Below the pieces are notes generated by a model, which made no database searches, was not told the origin of the DNA, and worked only from the letters and a program-made list of their open reading frames with translations. A DNA stretch of 64,000 bases from an uncultured Acidobacteriia bacterium (GTDB lineage: Bacteria; Acidobacteriota; Terriglobia; Bryobacterales; Bryobacteraceae), in the NCBI GenBank assembly GCA_903875575.1, contig CAIQWJ010000021.1, positions 1 through 64,000 on the forward strand, written 5' to 3'. This document shows positions 1-8,668 of this stretch, in pieces. Position 1 is the stretch's first letter. Each line of letters starts with the position of its first letter. The position numbers were made by a program, and so were the translations under genes.

Positions 1-762
1 CCGCGCCCGCAGATTGCTGCCTTGCGCGAATGGCTGGCAGACGACCGCGACGAACAGGGTCTCGCGTGGCCGGAATACCTGAAGGCGAACTGGCCGCGCA
101 TTCGGCGGCAGGCCGCGGAGATTGCGGAAGACTGGGTTGAGGGATTACAGCTTGCCAACAGCAGTGGCGAGCAGGTGTTGCTTTCCAAGGCGACCTATGA
201 AGTTCTGGACGCCGCAAAAGTGGTGGAAGCCCTGCGTCGCTCCGCAGAGTTAACGGACGATTCACGCGAAGATGAGCCGCAGAAGAGATTCATCTGGCTG
301 GATGAGAAGAAGACCGTGCTGGGTTCGTTGCGCATGACGGATAAAGAGCTGATCTTTGAGTCCAACTCGAGGCAGCGGCATGAGCGCGGCGAGAGCCTGC
401 TAGCCGGGCTGGTGGGCGGGCATGTACGCCATCTGCGGGATGAATTCACGACGCAGAAGGAGATGAAACGAAGAGCGAAGGAATCGCCCCGTACCACGGA
501 ACCTTCGGGTTCTGAACTCCCGGAGGACGTGCGGAACGAGATCCTGGCGCAGATCGGAGAGAAGTTCTACGTGGAGTGGCTGGATACCAGCGTGCCCGCA
601 TTAGGCGGGTTGACGCCGCGCCAGGCCGCGAAGACTGCGAAGGGCCGGCTGCAACTGGAAGAACTTCTGAAATCGGTCGAGAATACGGAAGACCGGAAGC
701 GACAGCGTGGGGAGCCACATATTGAACCGGCGCGAATGCGTGCAGATCTGGGTCTGGACTGA
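1..762 (+). CDS. C-terminal part of unidentified protein (possible MbcA/ParS/SEC-C-like C-terminus)
   Basis: The reading frame is open from the first base of the window (the first seven codons read PRPQIAA), so the true start lies upstream and the internal TTG at 22 is probably not the start. The visible part has about 253 residues, is rich in charged residues and has no membrane segment or signal peptide. Near the C-terminus the stretch WLDTSVPALGGLTPRQAAK resembles the end segment often found in SEC-C or Xre/MbcA/ParS toxin-binding type proteins (WLD..IPALGG.TPREA). No toxin partner is visible. The gene ends 15 nt before the 3' end of a tRNA on the other strand. Function is not assigned; the family resemblance is by eye only. 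Confidence 0.6.
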   Translation, partial: PRPQIAALREWLADDRDEQGLAWPEYLKANWPRIRRQAAEIAEDWVEGLQLANSSGEQVLLSKATYEVLDAAKVVEALRRSAELTDDSREDEPQKRFIWLDEKKTVLGSLRMTDKELIFESNSRQRHERGESLLAGLVGGHVRHLRDEFTTQKEMKRRAKESPRTTEPSGSELPEDVRNEILAQIGEKFYVEWLDTSVPALGGLTPRQAAKTAKGRLQLEELLKSVENTEDRKRQRGEPHIEPARMRADLGLD

Positions 763-777
763 GCGAAGGAGGGAATC

Positions 778-853
<76 letters not shown>

Positions 854-909
854 GTGCCGCGCGAAAAGCGGACACTCTGATTGTAAAGCCTGATCCGGTT
901 TGCGCTAAC

Positions 910-2751
910 CTACGGGCGCTTGCGGAAAGGACGTGGCGGTCCGCCACCCGGCTTGCCGCCACGGGGCGGGCCGAAGTCGCGGCGCTGGGGACGATCACCG
1001 CCGCTGGGCGGTCTGCTATCGCCACCGAAATCGCGACGGGGCGGTCTGGAGTCACCGCTCGGAGGTCTGCTGGCGCCGAAGTCGCGGCGTGGCGGTCTGC
1101 TATCGCCGCCGAAATCGCGGCGCGGAGGTCTGGAGTCGCCGCTCGGGGGTCTGCTGCCACCGAAGTCGCGGCGCGGAGGTCTGCTGTCGCTACCGAAATC
1201 GCGGCGAGGCGGTCTGGAGTCACCGCTCGGCGGTCTGGAGTCGCCGCGTGGAGGTCTGCTGTCGCCACCGAAGTCGCGACGCGGTGGTCTGCTATCGCCG
1301 CCGAAATCGCGGCGTGGAGGTCTGGAGTCGCCGCCAAAGTCACGACGCGGGGGTCTGCTGTCGCTGCCGAAGTCACGGCGCGGCGGTCTGCTATCGCTGC
1401 CGAAGTCACGGCGCGGCGGTCTGCTATCGCCACCGAAGTCGCGGCGCGGCGGTCTGGAGTCACCGCTAGGAGGTCTGCTGTCGCCGCCGAAATCGCGACG
1501 CGGCGGACGAGAGTCGGAATCGCGGCGGACGGGCGGACGATCACCACTCGGCGGTCGGCTGGTGCCGCCGCCAAAATCGCGGCGGAGCGGCCGGTCGGCA
1601 TACGGTTTAGCAGCAGGGCGTACTTCGCGGATTTCGGTGATCTTCTTCTCGACGGGTGTTTCTGCGGGAGTTTCCTGCGTGGTGGCAGTCGCCTCGGTCG
1701 TGACATCCGATTCCGTGGCAGTCGCCTCGGGTTCGGATACGACTTCCGAAACGGTTACCGGCGTCGGTGCCGGGCTGGTCACAACCACCGGCGCGGGCTT
1801 CGCGACGGGCGGACGGACGGAGCGGGGGCGCTCATCGAGGTCGCGCTGGGTACGTCGCGGCACAGGGCGTTCGGCCGCTTCCTGTGCGACCTTGACGGCT
1901 TCCTTCGCATCGAGGGCGCGGACGATGTCGTCGGCGATCTGCACGGCGGCCCGCATTTCCTTCACGTCGTGGACGCGAACGATGTGGGCACCGTTCAGGA
2001 TAGAGGCGGTCACTGCGGCGGCCGTGGCATAGAGGGTTTCTGGTTCGGTGGACTGCGCGAGGAAGGACTTGCGCGACGGTCCGATCAGGACAGGGCAATC
2101 GAGGGTGGCCAACTGGCGAAGATGCGCAAGAATCTCGGTATTCTGTTCGCGGCGTTTGCCGAAGCCGAGGCCGGGATCGACTGCGATGCGATTGCGTTCC
2201 ACGCCGGCGCGGCGCGCGCGGTTGATGGTCGCTTCCAGGTCGCGCACCACGGAGCCGATCATATCCGGCAGCGGCGGCAGTTTGGCCCAGGTTTCGGGTG
2301 TGCCGCGCATGTGATTGAGGATCAAGCCGGCATTGGCGTTGGCGACAGTCTTGGCGAGATCCGCGTCGAAGGTCAGGCCGCTCGGATCATTGATGATTTC
2401 GATGCCGTGATCGAAAGCGCGTTCGGCGGTTTCGGACTTGTACGTATCGAGCGATATGGGAATGGTGAGCTTGTCACGCAGGCGCTTGAGCACGGGAGCG
2501 AGACGACGCCATTCTTCTTCGGCTGAGATGCGTTCGGAACCCGGGCGGGTGGATTCACCGCCGATATCGAGAATGTCTGCGCCTTGTTCTTCGAGTTCGA
2601 GGGCGCGGGCGTAGGCGCGGTCAGGGTCGGAGTAGTTGCCGCCGTCGGAGAAGGAGTCGGGAGTTACGTTGAGAATGCCCATGATCAGGGTTTTCTCGCC
2701 CAACTGGAGTTCGACGGAACGCAGCTTCCAGTAGTAAATCTTACGGTTCAT
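910..2751 (-). CDS. folP: Dihydropteroate synthase with long RRDFG-repeat C-terminal tail
   Basis: DHPS condenses 6-hydroxymethyl-dihydropterin pyrophosphate with p-aminobenzoate in folate synthesis. Residues about 10-280 are a complete TIM-barrel DHPS: MGILNVTPDSFSDGG (24-38), DIGGESTRPG (62-71), the LDTYK strand (101-105), DPGLGFGK (192-199), IGPSRKSF (223-230) and the final RVHDV (259-263). A usual DHPS ends near residue 280. Here about 330 residues follow: a Pro/Thr/Val/Glu-rich linker (about 300-385), then residues 386-613 built from repeats of the type SRPPRRDFGGD, with about 14 copies of RRDFG and SRPPSGD variants between them, ending in a basic RPFRKRP. The tail is strongly basic and probably disordered, resembling RGG-type RNA-binding tails; that likeness is inference. 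The ATG at 2751 fits family starts. Confidence 0.93.
   Translation of the reverse strand: MNRKIYYWKLRSVELQLGEKTLIMGILNVTPDSFSDGGNYSDPDRAYARALELEEQGADILDIGGESTRPGSERISAEEEWRRLAPVLKRLRDKLTIPISLDTYKSETAERAFDHGIEIINDPSGLTFDADLAKTVANANAGLILNHMRGTPETWAKLPPLPDMIGSVVRDLEATINRARRAGVERNRIAVDPGLGFGKRREQNTEILAHLRQLATLDCPVLIGPSRKSFLAQSTEPETLYATAAAVTASILNGAHIVRVHDVKEMRAAVQIADDIVRALDAKEAVKVAQEAAERPVPRRTQRDLDERPRSVRPPVAKPAPVVVTSPAPTPVTVSEVVSEPEATATESDVTTEATATTQETPAETPVEKKITEIREVRPAAKPYADRPLRRDFGGGTSRPPSGDRPPVRRDSDSRPPRRDFGGDSRPPSGDSRPPRRDFGGDSRPPRRDFGSDSRPPRRDFGSDSRPPRRDFGGDSRPPRRDFGGDSRPPRRDFGGDSRPPRGDSRPPSGDSRPPRRDFGSDSRPPRRDFGGSRPPSGDSRPPRRDFGGDSRPPRRDFGASRPPSGDSRPPRRDFGGDSRPPSGGDRPQRRDFGPPRGGKPGGGPPRPFRKRP
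950..1596 (-). repeat. In-frame ~33-bp tandem repeats encoding the folP RRDFG tail
   Basis: The DNA repeats in units of about 33 bp (11 codons) with shorter variants; on the plus strand the units look like gaggtctgctgtcgccaccg followed by aagtcgcggcg. All units stay in the folP frame. The repetition keeps other frames open too, producing long spurious antisense reading frames. Arrays of this kind can change copy number by slippage, so tail length may differ between strains. Confidence 0.85.
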
Positions 2752-2862
2752 TTTTTCAGCTTTCAGCCTTCAGCGATCTGCGGTCCGCTATCGCCGATCC
2801 GCTCATTGTGGGCAGACCGCCAGCGCGCCGATGGAATTGCTGTGGAATCTCCAGTGTCCCAT

Positions 2863-3265
2863 GGGGGTGACGGTGCGCGGGGATGGGTGCCGGAGGACGT
2901 CGCTGACCAGCCGCTGCGGCACCGCTTGCTTACGCGCGCGGCTCGGAAGGGGAGTTTGGGGGTGGCGGTGAGCGGGGATGGGTGCCGGCGGACGGTGCTG
3001 GCAGGCCCCCGCGGCACCGCTCGCTTACGCGCGCGGCTCGGAAGGAGAGCTTTGGGGTCGAGGTGCGCGGGGATGGGTGTCGGCGGACGGTGCTGACAAG
3101 CCGCCGCGGCACCGCTTGCTGACGCGCGCGGCTCGGAAGGGGAGTTTGGGGGTGACGGTGCGCGGGGATGGGTGTCGGCGGACGTCGCTGACCAGCCGCT
3201 GCGGCACCGCTTGCTGACGCGCGCGGCTCGGAAGGGGAGTTTGGGGGTCGCGGCGCGCGGGGATG
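2863..3265. repeat. Intergenic tandem array, exact 95-bp period (four copies plus a partial)
   Basis: Copies begin with a run of G at 2863, 2958, 3053, 3148 and 3243 (the last is cut short at about 3265), so the period is exactly 95 bp each time. Each unit holds gcgcggggatgggtg, then a variable 20-bp stretch, then gcggcaccgcttgct, then acgcgcgcggctcggaagg. Copies differ at scattered positions (for example cgctgaccagccgctg against ggtgctggcaggcccc), so they are not a very recent duplication. The array fills most of the folP-MFS gap (2752-3298). No convincing gene is seen here; frames that stay open across it follow from the repetition. Confidence 0.92.
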
Positions 3266-3298
3266 TCATTAGCGATCGCGGCCTGTTAGGGTTACGTC

Positions 3299-4714
3299 AT
3301 GGAAGTTGGTACGTACAGCAAACGACTCCTGCCGTGGCTGGTGGCTGTGGCGTTTTTCATGGAATCGCTGGACACGACCATTCTGAATACGGCCGTTCCA
3401 GCCATTGCGGGCGCGCTGAAGGTGGCCCCGCTGAGCATGAAGGCGGTGCTCTCGAGCTATACGCTGAGCCTGGCGGTATTTATCCCGATCAGCGGGTGGA
3501 TGGCGGACCGGTTCGGGACGCGGCGGGTGTTTGCCTCGGCCATCGGGCTCTTTACTCTGGGATCGGCCCTTTGCGGGATATCGAGCGACATTCATGTGCT
3601 GGTGGCCTGCCGGATATTGCAGGGATGTGGCGGGGCGATGATGGTGCCGGTGGGTCGGCTGACCATCGTGAGGACGTTCGCGAAATCCGAGTTAGTTCGG
3701 GCGATGAGCGCAGTGGCGATTCCGGGACTGGTAGGCCCGATGCTGGGGCCCGTGGCCGGGGGGCTGATCGTCGGGTACTTTCACTGGCGCGTGATCTTTT
3801 TTGTGAATATACCGATTGGCCTGATCGGTCTGTGGATGGTTTATCGGCACTTACCCGACTATCGGGAAGAGTCCGACCCGTTGGACGTGGTGGGCCTGAT
3901 CCTGTTTGGTTCCGGTGTGGGGTTGCTCTCGTATGTGCTGGAAGTGTTTGGCGAACACACGCTGAGTTCCCGCGAAATTCTGGCGCTGCTGGCGCTGGCG
4001 GTTTCGCTGCTGGCGGGATATGGGTTGCATTCGTCGAAGACGGCGTTTCCGTTGCTGTCGCTGGCGCTGTTTCGCATCCGGACGTTTCGGTCGGCGGTGA
4101 GCGGCAGTTTCTTCACGCGCCTGGGAATTGGGGGCATCCCGTTCATTCTGCCGTTGCTGTATCAGGTAGGGCTTGGCTTTACGCCGATCCAATCCGGACT
4201 GATGATGATGCCGCAGGCGATTGCGGCCATGAGCCTGAAGGCCACCATGCCTGGGATATTGGCGCGCTTTGGGTATCGCAATGTGCTGGTGCTGAACACG
4301 TTGATTCTGGGGGCGCAGATTCTGCTGTTCGCCACCATCGGGAGCACGACGCCGGTGTGGCTGATTGCGGGGCAGTTGTTTTGCTTCGGGTTTTTCAGTT
4401 CGCTCCAGTACACGAGCATGAACACGCTGGTGTATGCCGATGTGACGGAAGAACAGACCAGTAAGGCGAGTTCGATTGCGAGTACGATGCAGCAGATGTC
4501 GATCAGTTTTGGCGTGGCGTCCGCGTCACTGGTGACCGCGTTCTTCATTCCGGATCGCTTTCATGCGAACGGGCAGGAGATGATCCACGGGATCCATCGT
4601 GCGTTTTATGTATTGGGCGGTCTGACGATCCTGTCGACGGCCATTTTTCGCGAACTGCGAGGCGCGGACGGGGCAAGCGCGAGCCAGCATGAAGCGCTGC
4701 CGCACGCTGAGTGA
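3299..4714 (+). CDS. DHA2-type MFS drug/metabolite exporter
   Basis: This 471-residue polytopic inner-membrane protein probably exports a drug or metabolite by proton antiport, with about 14 membrane segments as in the EmrB/QacA (DHA2) subfamily. Visible family signs are the D-T-T-I-L-N-T-A-V-P start of helix 1 (residues 26-35), motif A GWMADRFGTRR after helix 2, RILQGCGGAMMVP in helix 4, and the antiporter motif C PGLVGPMLGPVAGG in helix 5. It begins with ATG 34 nt after the 95-bp repeat array. No EmrA-like adaptor or TetR/MarR regulator lies beside it, so the substrate cannot be inferred. The fold and subfamily are well supported; the substrate is unknown. Confidence 0.9.
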   Translation: MEVGTYSKRLLPWLVAVAFFMESLDTTILNTAVPAIAGALKVAPLSMKAVLSSYTLSLAVFIPISGWMADRFGTRRVFASAIGLFTLGSALCGISSDIHVLVACRILQGCGGAMMVPVGRLTIVRTFAKSELVRAMSAVAIPGLVGPMLGPVAGGLIVGYFHWRVIFFVNIPIGLIGLWMVYRHLPDYREESDPLDVVGLILFGSGVGLLSYVLEVFGEHTLSSREILALLALAVSLLAGYGLHSSKTAFPLLSLALFRIRTFRSAVSGSFFTRLGIGGIPFILPLLYQVGLGFTPIQSGLMMMPQAIAAMSLKATMPGILARFGYRNVLVLNTLILGAQILLFATIGSTTPVWLIAGQLFCFGFFSSLQYTSMNTLVYADVTEEQTSKASSIASTMQQMSISFGVASASLVTAFFIPDRFHANGQEMIHGIHRAFYVLGGLTILSTAIFRELRGADGASASQHEALPHAE

Positions 4715-4754
4715 CGGAGCTCGCACTTACGGATTTCCTGATAAAATCAGCAAG

Positions 4755-5621
4755 ATGAAACGGCACCTCATAGCTGGTCTGCGGACTGCACGAATGTTGC
4801 TTCCCTTCGTGTTTATTGGGTTGACTGCCCGCGTTGCGATGGGCAATGACCGGTTCGACGTGATCTCCATCAGGCAGACATCGAATCCCTCGCCGATTCG
4901 CAAGCATTCGTCCGAACGGATTGATTATGAGGGTATCTCAATGCCACAACTCATCGAGAAGGCCTTCGGGTTGCCGGAGCATCGGATCGTGTGGCCGGAC
5001 TGGGTAAATGTGGTGCGGTTCCGTCCGAACAAGGTAAAACCCGACGTCCGGTTCTTCGCGATTTCCGCGACGATGCCGTCGTCGACGACGGACGAAGACT
5101 TCAAGCGGATGCTCCAGAATTTGTTGGTGGAGAGGTTCGGTCTCGTATTTCACAGGGAAACACGACCGACCGACGAGTACGAGATGACATTTGTTGCCGG
5201 TGGCCCGAAAATGCAGGTGGCAAAGCCCGCAGGTCCTGGCCGTCCGGATTTCGCGGATGACGAGAATCCGGCTGCTGCGGGACGCAACTTTAACCTGTCG
5301 TTTGGGGCAGACGGTATGAGGGTGAAAGGAGATATGACATTGCAGCAGTTGGCGAGCCTTTTTTCTCAATATCTGTGGCACCCTATTACAGAGCCGGTCG
5401 ATTTCGGGCAGTACTACGCCGTAGATTTCTTGTGGTTCTGGAACCCCTACTCTTTGCCGCCGCCTCTCGATGGTATGGCTACGAATCGCGCAAGCGAAGG
5501 CGAGACACGTGGGCTGTTTTCAGAGATGGGAAAGCGGCTCGGAATCAAATTGATTCTGCGGTCGGTGCCTCGCGAAGTAGTGGTAATTGACCAATTGAAC
5601 CACGAGTCGACGGAAAATTAG
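4755..5621 (+). CDS. Secreted TIGR03435 family protein (copy 1)
   Basis: This 288-residue protein belongs to a family of unknown function that is strongly expanded in Solibacter-type Acidobacteria. The chosen ATG at 4755 puts a signal peptide first (MKRHLIAGLRTARMLLPFVF...ARVAMG); an upstream in-frame start at 4689 would overlap the exporter gene and bury the signal. Family marks are FDVISIRQT after the signal, a YEGISMPQLIEKAFG segment, the central FKRMLQNLLVERFGLVFHRETR block, and the C-terminal pattern VPREVVVIDQLNHESTEN (usual form: VDVLVIDHVEKPTEN). It follows the MFS gene by 40 nt and may be co-transcribed, but a shared role is not evident. Two further members occur in this window, one of them decayed. 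Confidence 0.85.
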   Translation: MKRHLIAGLRTARMLLPFVFIGLTARVAMGNDRFDVISIRQTSNPSPIRKHSSERIDYEGISMPQLIEKAFGLPEHRIVWPDWVNVVRFRPNKVKPDVRFFAISATMPSSTTDEDFKRMLQNLLVERFGLVFHRETRPTDEYEMTFVAGGPKMQVAKPAGPGRPDFADDENPAAAGRNFNLSFGADGMRVKGDMTLQQLASLFSQYLWHPITEPVDFGQYYAVDFLWFWNPYSLPPPLDGMATNRASEGETRGLFSEMGKRLGIKLILRSVPREVVVIDQLNHESTEN

Positions 5622-5702
5622 CGGCGTTGCCGGGTGCGCTGGCTGAGTAAGGCAGGCGCAAGATGCTGCCGCAGCGTCGGCGATGCGCGGAGTAGATGAT
5701 TT

Positions 5703-5738
5703 ACCGCACCGCTCCCTCACGGTCACGGCTCGTGAAGG
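5703..5738. repeat. REP-like dispersed motif, intergenic copy
   Basis: The sequence accgcaccgctccctcacgg followed by tcacggctcgtgaagg shares its frame (caccgct, cact/ctac, cgcggctcg, gaagg) with the core of each 95-bp array unit and with intergenic stretches at about 15636 and 21031. It lies between the 3' end of the TIGR03435 gene and the 3' end of the convergent matB-like gene, a typical place for a REP-type element. The 229-nt gap (5622-5850) shows no gene otherwise. Confidence 0.45.
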
Positions 5739-5850
5739 TTGGCGTTTGTCCGGGGAATGCCCGGCGTTCCGTTGAAAGTAGCGGCTCTCCGGTTGTTAGT
5801 GACGATCAGATTCGTGACGATGTTGGAGCGGATGCGCCACGTTGTTGGTG

Positions 5851-7293
5851 CTAAATGCCTGGTAACAGGTGTTTCTGTACCTTCCCCAGGGCGTTGCGTG
5901 GCAGGCTCTCGACTACCACAAATTGGCGGGGGATTTTGAATGAGGCCAGCGCGGCGCGGCAGCGCTCTTCCATGGCGGCGGCGTCGAAACCGGACTGGAC
6001 TACTACGTAGGCGATTGGTACTTCGCCTTTGGCGCGATCCGGCATGCCTTTGACGGCGGCTTCGGAGATCTCCGGTTGTTCCTGGAGGAACTCTTCGATC
6101 TCTCGCGGGTAGATGTTGAAGCCGCCGGAAATGATGAGATCGCTCTTGCGTCCGCTGAGAGTGTAGTAGCCATCGGCGGAGCGGGTGGCGAGGTCGCCGG
6201 TGCGGAAGTAGCCGTCGGTGAAGGCGGCCTGGGTGGCATCGTCGCGCCGCCAGTAGCCGGCGAAAATGTTCGGGCCGCGCAGGTAAACCTCGCCTGTTTC
6301 GCCTTCGGCTACCGGTTCGCCGGCGGGGCTGAGTAAGCGCACCGAAATGCCGGGCAGCGGCAGGCCGACGGTCCCGGCGCGGCGTTCGCCGGCGTAGGAG
6401 TTGCTGATGTTCATGAGCGTTTCACTCATGCCGTAGCGTTCGAGGATGGTGTGGCCGTAGAGTTTCTCGAAATCGTGCATGACTTCCGCTGGCAACGGAG
6501 CGGAACCCGAGACGAAGAGGCGGGCGTTGGCACCGATCTGGCGGGCAGTTTCCGGGGCGATATCGAGAAGGCGAACGTATACAGTGGGGACGCCGAAGAA
6601 GAGTGTGGGCCGGAAGTCAAGGAATTCGGCGGCGGCGGTGCGCTGGTCGAATCGTTCCAGAAGCCGCATGCGGCAACCGGTGATGAGCCAGACATGGATG
6701 CCGTTGCCGAGGCCGTGAACATGGAAGAGGGGCAGGGCGAGGAGGAAGCGGTCTGCGGCCGTGATGCTCCAGCAGGCTGTGAGGTTGGTGCCGTTGATGG
6801 CGAAGTTGTGGTGGGTGAGGACGGCACCTTTTGAGGCACCGGTGGTGCCGGAAGTGTAGATGATGCCTGCCGGGGCGTCGCCATCGAAGGATGTGGCGGG
6901 GCGCTCGTTGGGTTGGTGCGCGGCGGCTTCGGCGATTTCGGCGAGGGTCCAGACGGGGACGGGGGAATCGATGGGGGTTTGGGAGATGACAGCGCGGGGG
7001 GCGGCGTCTTCGAGGATGTGTGAGATCTCGCGGTCACGGTAAAGGATGTTGATGGGGACGAAGATGACGCCGGCTTTGGCGCAGGCGAGGAAGAGGTCGA
7101 TCATTTCGACGCAGTTGGCGAGGTAGACGCAGAGGCGGTCGCCTGGAGTGAAGCCGCGATGCGGCAGGAGTTGCGCGAGGCGATTGCTGCGGGCGTCGAG
7201 TTCGCCGAACGTGAATTCGCGGCCCTGATATTCGAGGGCGATCGAGTCTTTTCGTCCGAGGAGGGAGATGTCGAAGAGTTGGGTGAGTGTCAT
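5851..7293 (-). CDS. MatB-like malonyl-CoA synthetase (ANL superfamily)
   Basis: This 480-residue adenylate-forming enzyme would activate a carboxylic acid to its CoA thioester using ATP. ANL motifs are clear: IIYTSGTTGASKGAVLTHHN (the A3 P-loop), ERYGMSETLMN (A5), GYFRTGDLATRSADGYYTLSGRKSDLIISGG (A7-A8) and the C-terminal catalytic lysine in PRNALGKVQKH. The stretch RLFVSGSAPLPAEVMHDF, together with the AGTVGLPLPGISVRL segment, follows malonyl-CoA synthetase MatB closely, and the length fits MatB (about 500) rather than larger long-chain synthetases. It starts 12 nt after the stop of an MFS transporter on the same strand, so uptake and activation of malonate or a related dicarboxylate is a reasonable inference. 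No malonyl-CoA decarboxylase is present here. Confidence 0.8.
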   Translation of the reverse strand: MTLTQLFDISLLGRKDSIALEYQGREFTFGELDARSNRLAQLLPHRGFTPGDRLCVYLANCVEMIDLFLACAKAGVIFVPINILYRDREISHILEDAAPRAVISQTPIDSPVPVWTLAEIAEAAAHQPNERPATSFDGDAPAGIIYTSGTTGASKGAVLTHHNFAINGTNLTACWSITAADRFLLALPLFHVHGLGNGIHVWLITGCRMRLLERFDQRTAAAEFLDFRPTLFFGVPTVYVRLLDIAPETARQIGANARLFVSGSAPLPAEVMHDFEKLYGHTILERYGMSETLMNISNSYAGERRAGTVGLPLPGISVRLLSPAGEPVAEGETGEVYLRGPNIFAGYWRRDDATQAAFTDGYFRTGDLATRSADGYYTLSGRKSDLIISGGFNIYPREIEEFLQEQPEISEAAVKGMPDRAKGEVPIAYVVVQSGFDAAAMEERCRAALASFKIPRQFVVVESLPRNALGKVQKHLLPGI

Positions 7294-7305
7294 ATGGCGC
7301 AGGGA

Positions 7306-8613
7306 TCAGGCGGGCAGTGGTTTGTCTTTGGTTTCTTCGCCGAAGGGCAGCAGGAAAAGGCCCGCGACGAAGGCGATGGCGGTGAAGGCGACCGGGACTC
7401 CGATGGAGCCGTAGCTGGAGACGCCCGCGCCCACGATGAAAGTGATTCCGGCTGCGAGGAAGCGGCCCGACGAGGTGGCGAAGGCGAAGGCGCTGGCGCG
7501 GCATTCGGTGGGGTACTGTTCGGGCAGCCAGAGGGTGAAGACGCAGAAACTGGCTCCGCCGATGCCGAGGAAGAAGAGGCAGACGATGAACGGAAGCAGC
7601 GCTGCGGGCAGGTAGAAAACGTAGCCGAAGCCGACGGCGATGAAGATGGCCATCAGGGTGTAGTAGAAGCCGAGGGCGGCGCGGCGTCCGAAGCGGGCGG
7701 CGAGGCCGGGTACGAACAGGCAGCCCACGATGGTGCCGGCGGAGAGCAGCATGGTGGCCCAGGAGGCGAGTTTGGCGGCTTCCGGGGCGGTGTGGCCCTG
7801 GCGTGTCGCAATCTGGGTGACGGCGCCGGGTACGTAGACGGAGCCGGCCCAGAGCCCGACCATCGAGATGAACAGGTAGGCCGCGTTCAACAGAGTTCGG
7901 CGGCGGTAGAGCGGGGAGAAGAGAGTTGCGAACGCGGTGCCGGCGCGGAGAGTCTGGCCGGTGGCTGAGATCTTCTTTTTCCAGCGTTCGGGCTCGGTGA
8001 CTCCGTAGCGGATGAAGGCGACAAGAAGGGCAGGTGCGCCGCCCACAGCAAACATGGCGCGCCAGCCGTAATGCGCTCCAATGACGTAGTTGAGCAAACC
8101 TGCGAGGAAGGTGCCGAAATAATAACCGGTATGCATCCATGCCGCGCCCTGCTGACGGCGGCTTTCGGGCCATTCTTCGGCGATGAGGACGCCGCCGAGG
8201 GTCCACTCGCCGCCGATACCTACGCCGGCGAGGAAACGAAAGAGTGCGAGTTGCCAGATGCTGCCGGCGATGCAGCCGAGAAAGGTGAAGAGCGAATAGA
8301 CCAGGATGGTGAGCATCAGCGTGCGGACGCGCCCGAAGCGGTCGGCGATGGGTCCCCAGACGGCGGCGCAACCCCAGCCAATCAGGAAGAGCGCGAACAG
8401 GATGCCACCGTAGTAGCCGGTGTTGGCGGCAGTAGGAGCAATGCCGGACGCCGGAAGCAGATCGCGCATGGCCGGGACGAGGACGAGGGCGTAGATGAAA
8501 GAATCCATGCCGTCGAGGGTCCAGCCGGCCCAGGCGGCCCAGAAGCCCCGTACCTGGTTTGTGGTGAGGGGAGGGGTGGGATTGTGGTTTGGTGCCGTGG
8601 GCATCCTTTCCAC
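7306..8613 (-). CDS. MFS carboxylate transporter (sialate/aromatic-acid symporter type)
   Basis: This 435-residue, 12-helix inner-membrane symporter shows FWAAWAGWTLDGMDSFIYALV in helix 1, the motif-A loop GPIADRFGRVRTLML, RFLAGVGIGGEWTLGGVLIAE in helix 4, and REST-type signs of the AAHS/SHS carboxylate transporters. The start is either GTG at 8613 or ATG at 8604; the ATG directly abuts GGAAAGG, too close for a ribosome site, so GTG preceded by GGATATC is preferred with low certainty. It is the first gene of a two-gene unit with the MatB-like synthetase, which suggests import of the acid that the synthetase activates. The upstream 55 nt separate it from a divergent EAL gene, so both promoters lie there. 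Confidence 0.82.
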   Translation of the reverse strand: MERMPTAPNHNPTPPLTTNQVRGFWAAWAGWTLDGMDSFIYALVLVPAMRDLLPASGIAPTAANTGYYGGILFALFLIGWGCAAVWGPIADRFGRVRTLMLTILVYSLFTFLGCIAGSIWQLALFRFLAGVGIGGEWTLGGVLIAEEWPESRRQQGAAWMHTGYYFGTFLAGLLNYVIGAHYGWRAMFAVGGAPALLVAFIRYGVTEPERWKKKISATGQTLRAGTAFATLFSPLYRRRTLLNAAYLFISMVGLWAGSVYVPGAVTQIATRQGHTAPEAAKLASWATMLLSAGTIVGCLFVPGLAARFGRRAALGFYYTLMAIFIAVGFGYVFYLPAALLPFIVCLFFLGIGGASFCVFTLWLPEQYPTECRASAFAFATSSGRFLAAGITFIVGAGVSSYGSIGVPVAFTAIAFVAGLFLLPFGEETKDKPLPA

Positions 8614-8668
8614 GATATCCGATGGGTTTGAACGTATAGTTTTTCGGTGAGCCGCCGATAAGCGGTGT

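Noticed and set aside
950-1596. folP repeat DNA as a CRISPR or satellite independent of coding
   Set aside because: Units are in phase with the folP frame, vary mainly by whole codons and lack spacers.
2863-3265. 95-bp array as a CRISPR array
   Set aside because: Units are similar along their whole length with no unique spacers, unit length is far from CRISPR size, and no cas gene is near.
3172-4464. 430-residue plus-strand frame over the DHA2 exporter
   Set aside because: Begins in the 95-bp array, has no membrane segments or motifs and overlaps a normal MFS gene in another frame.
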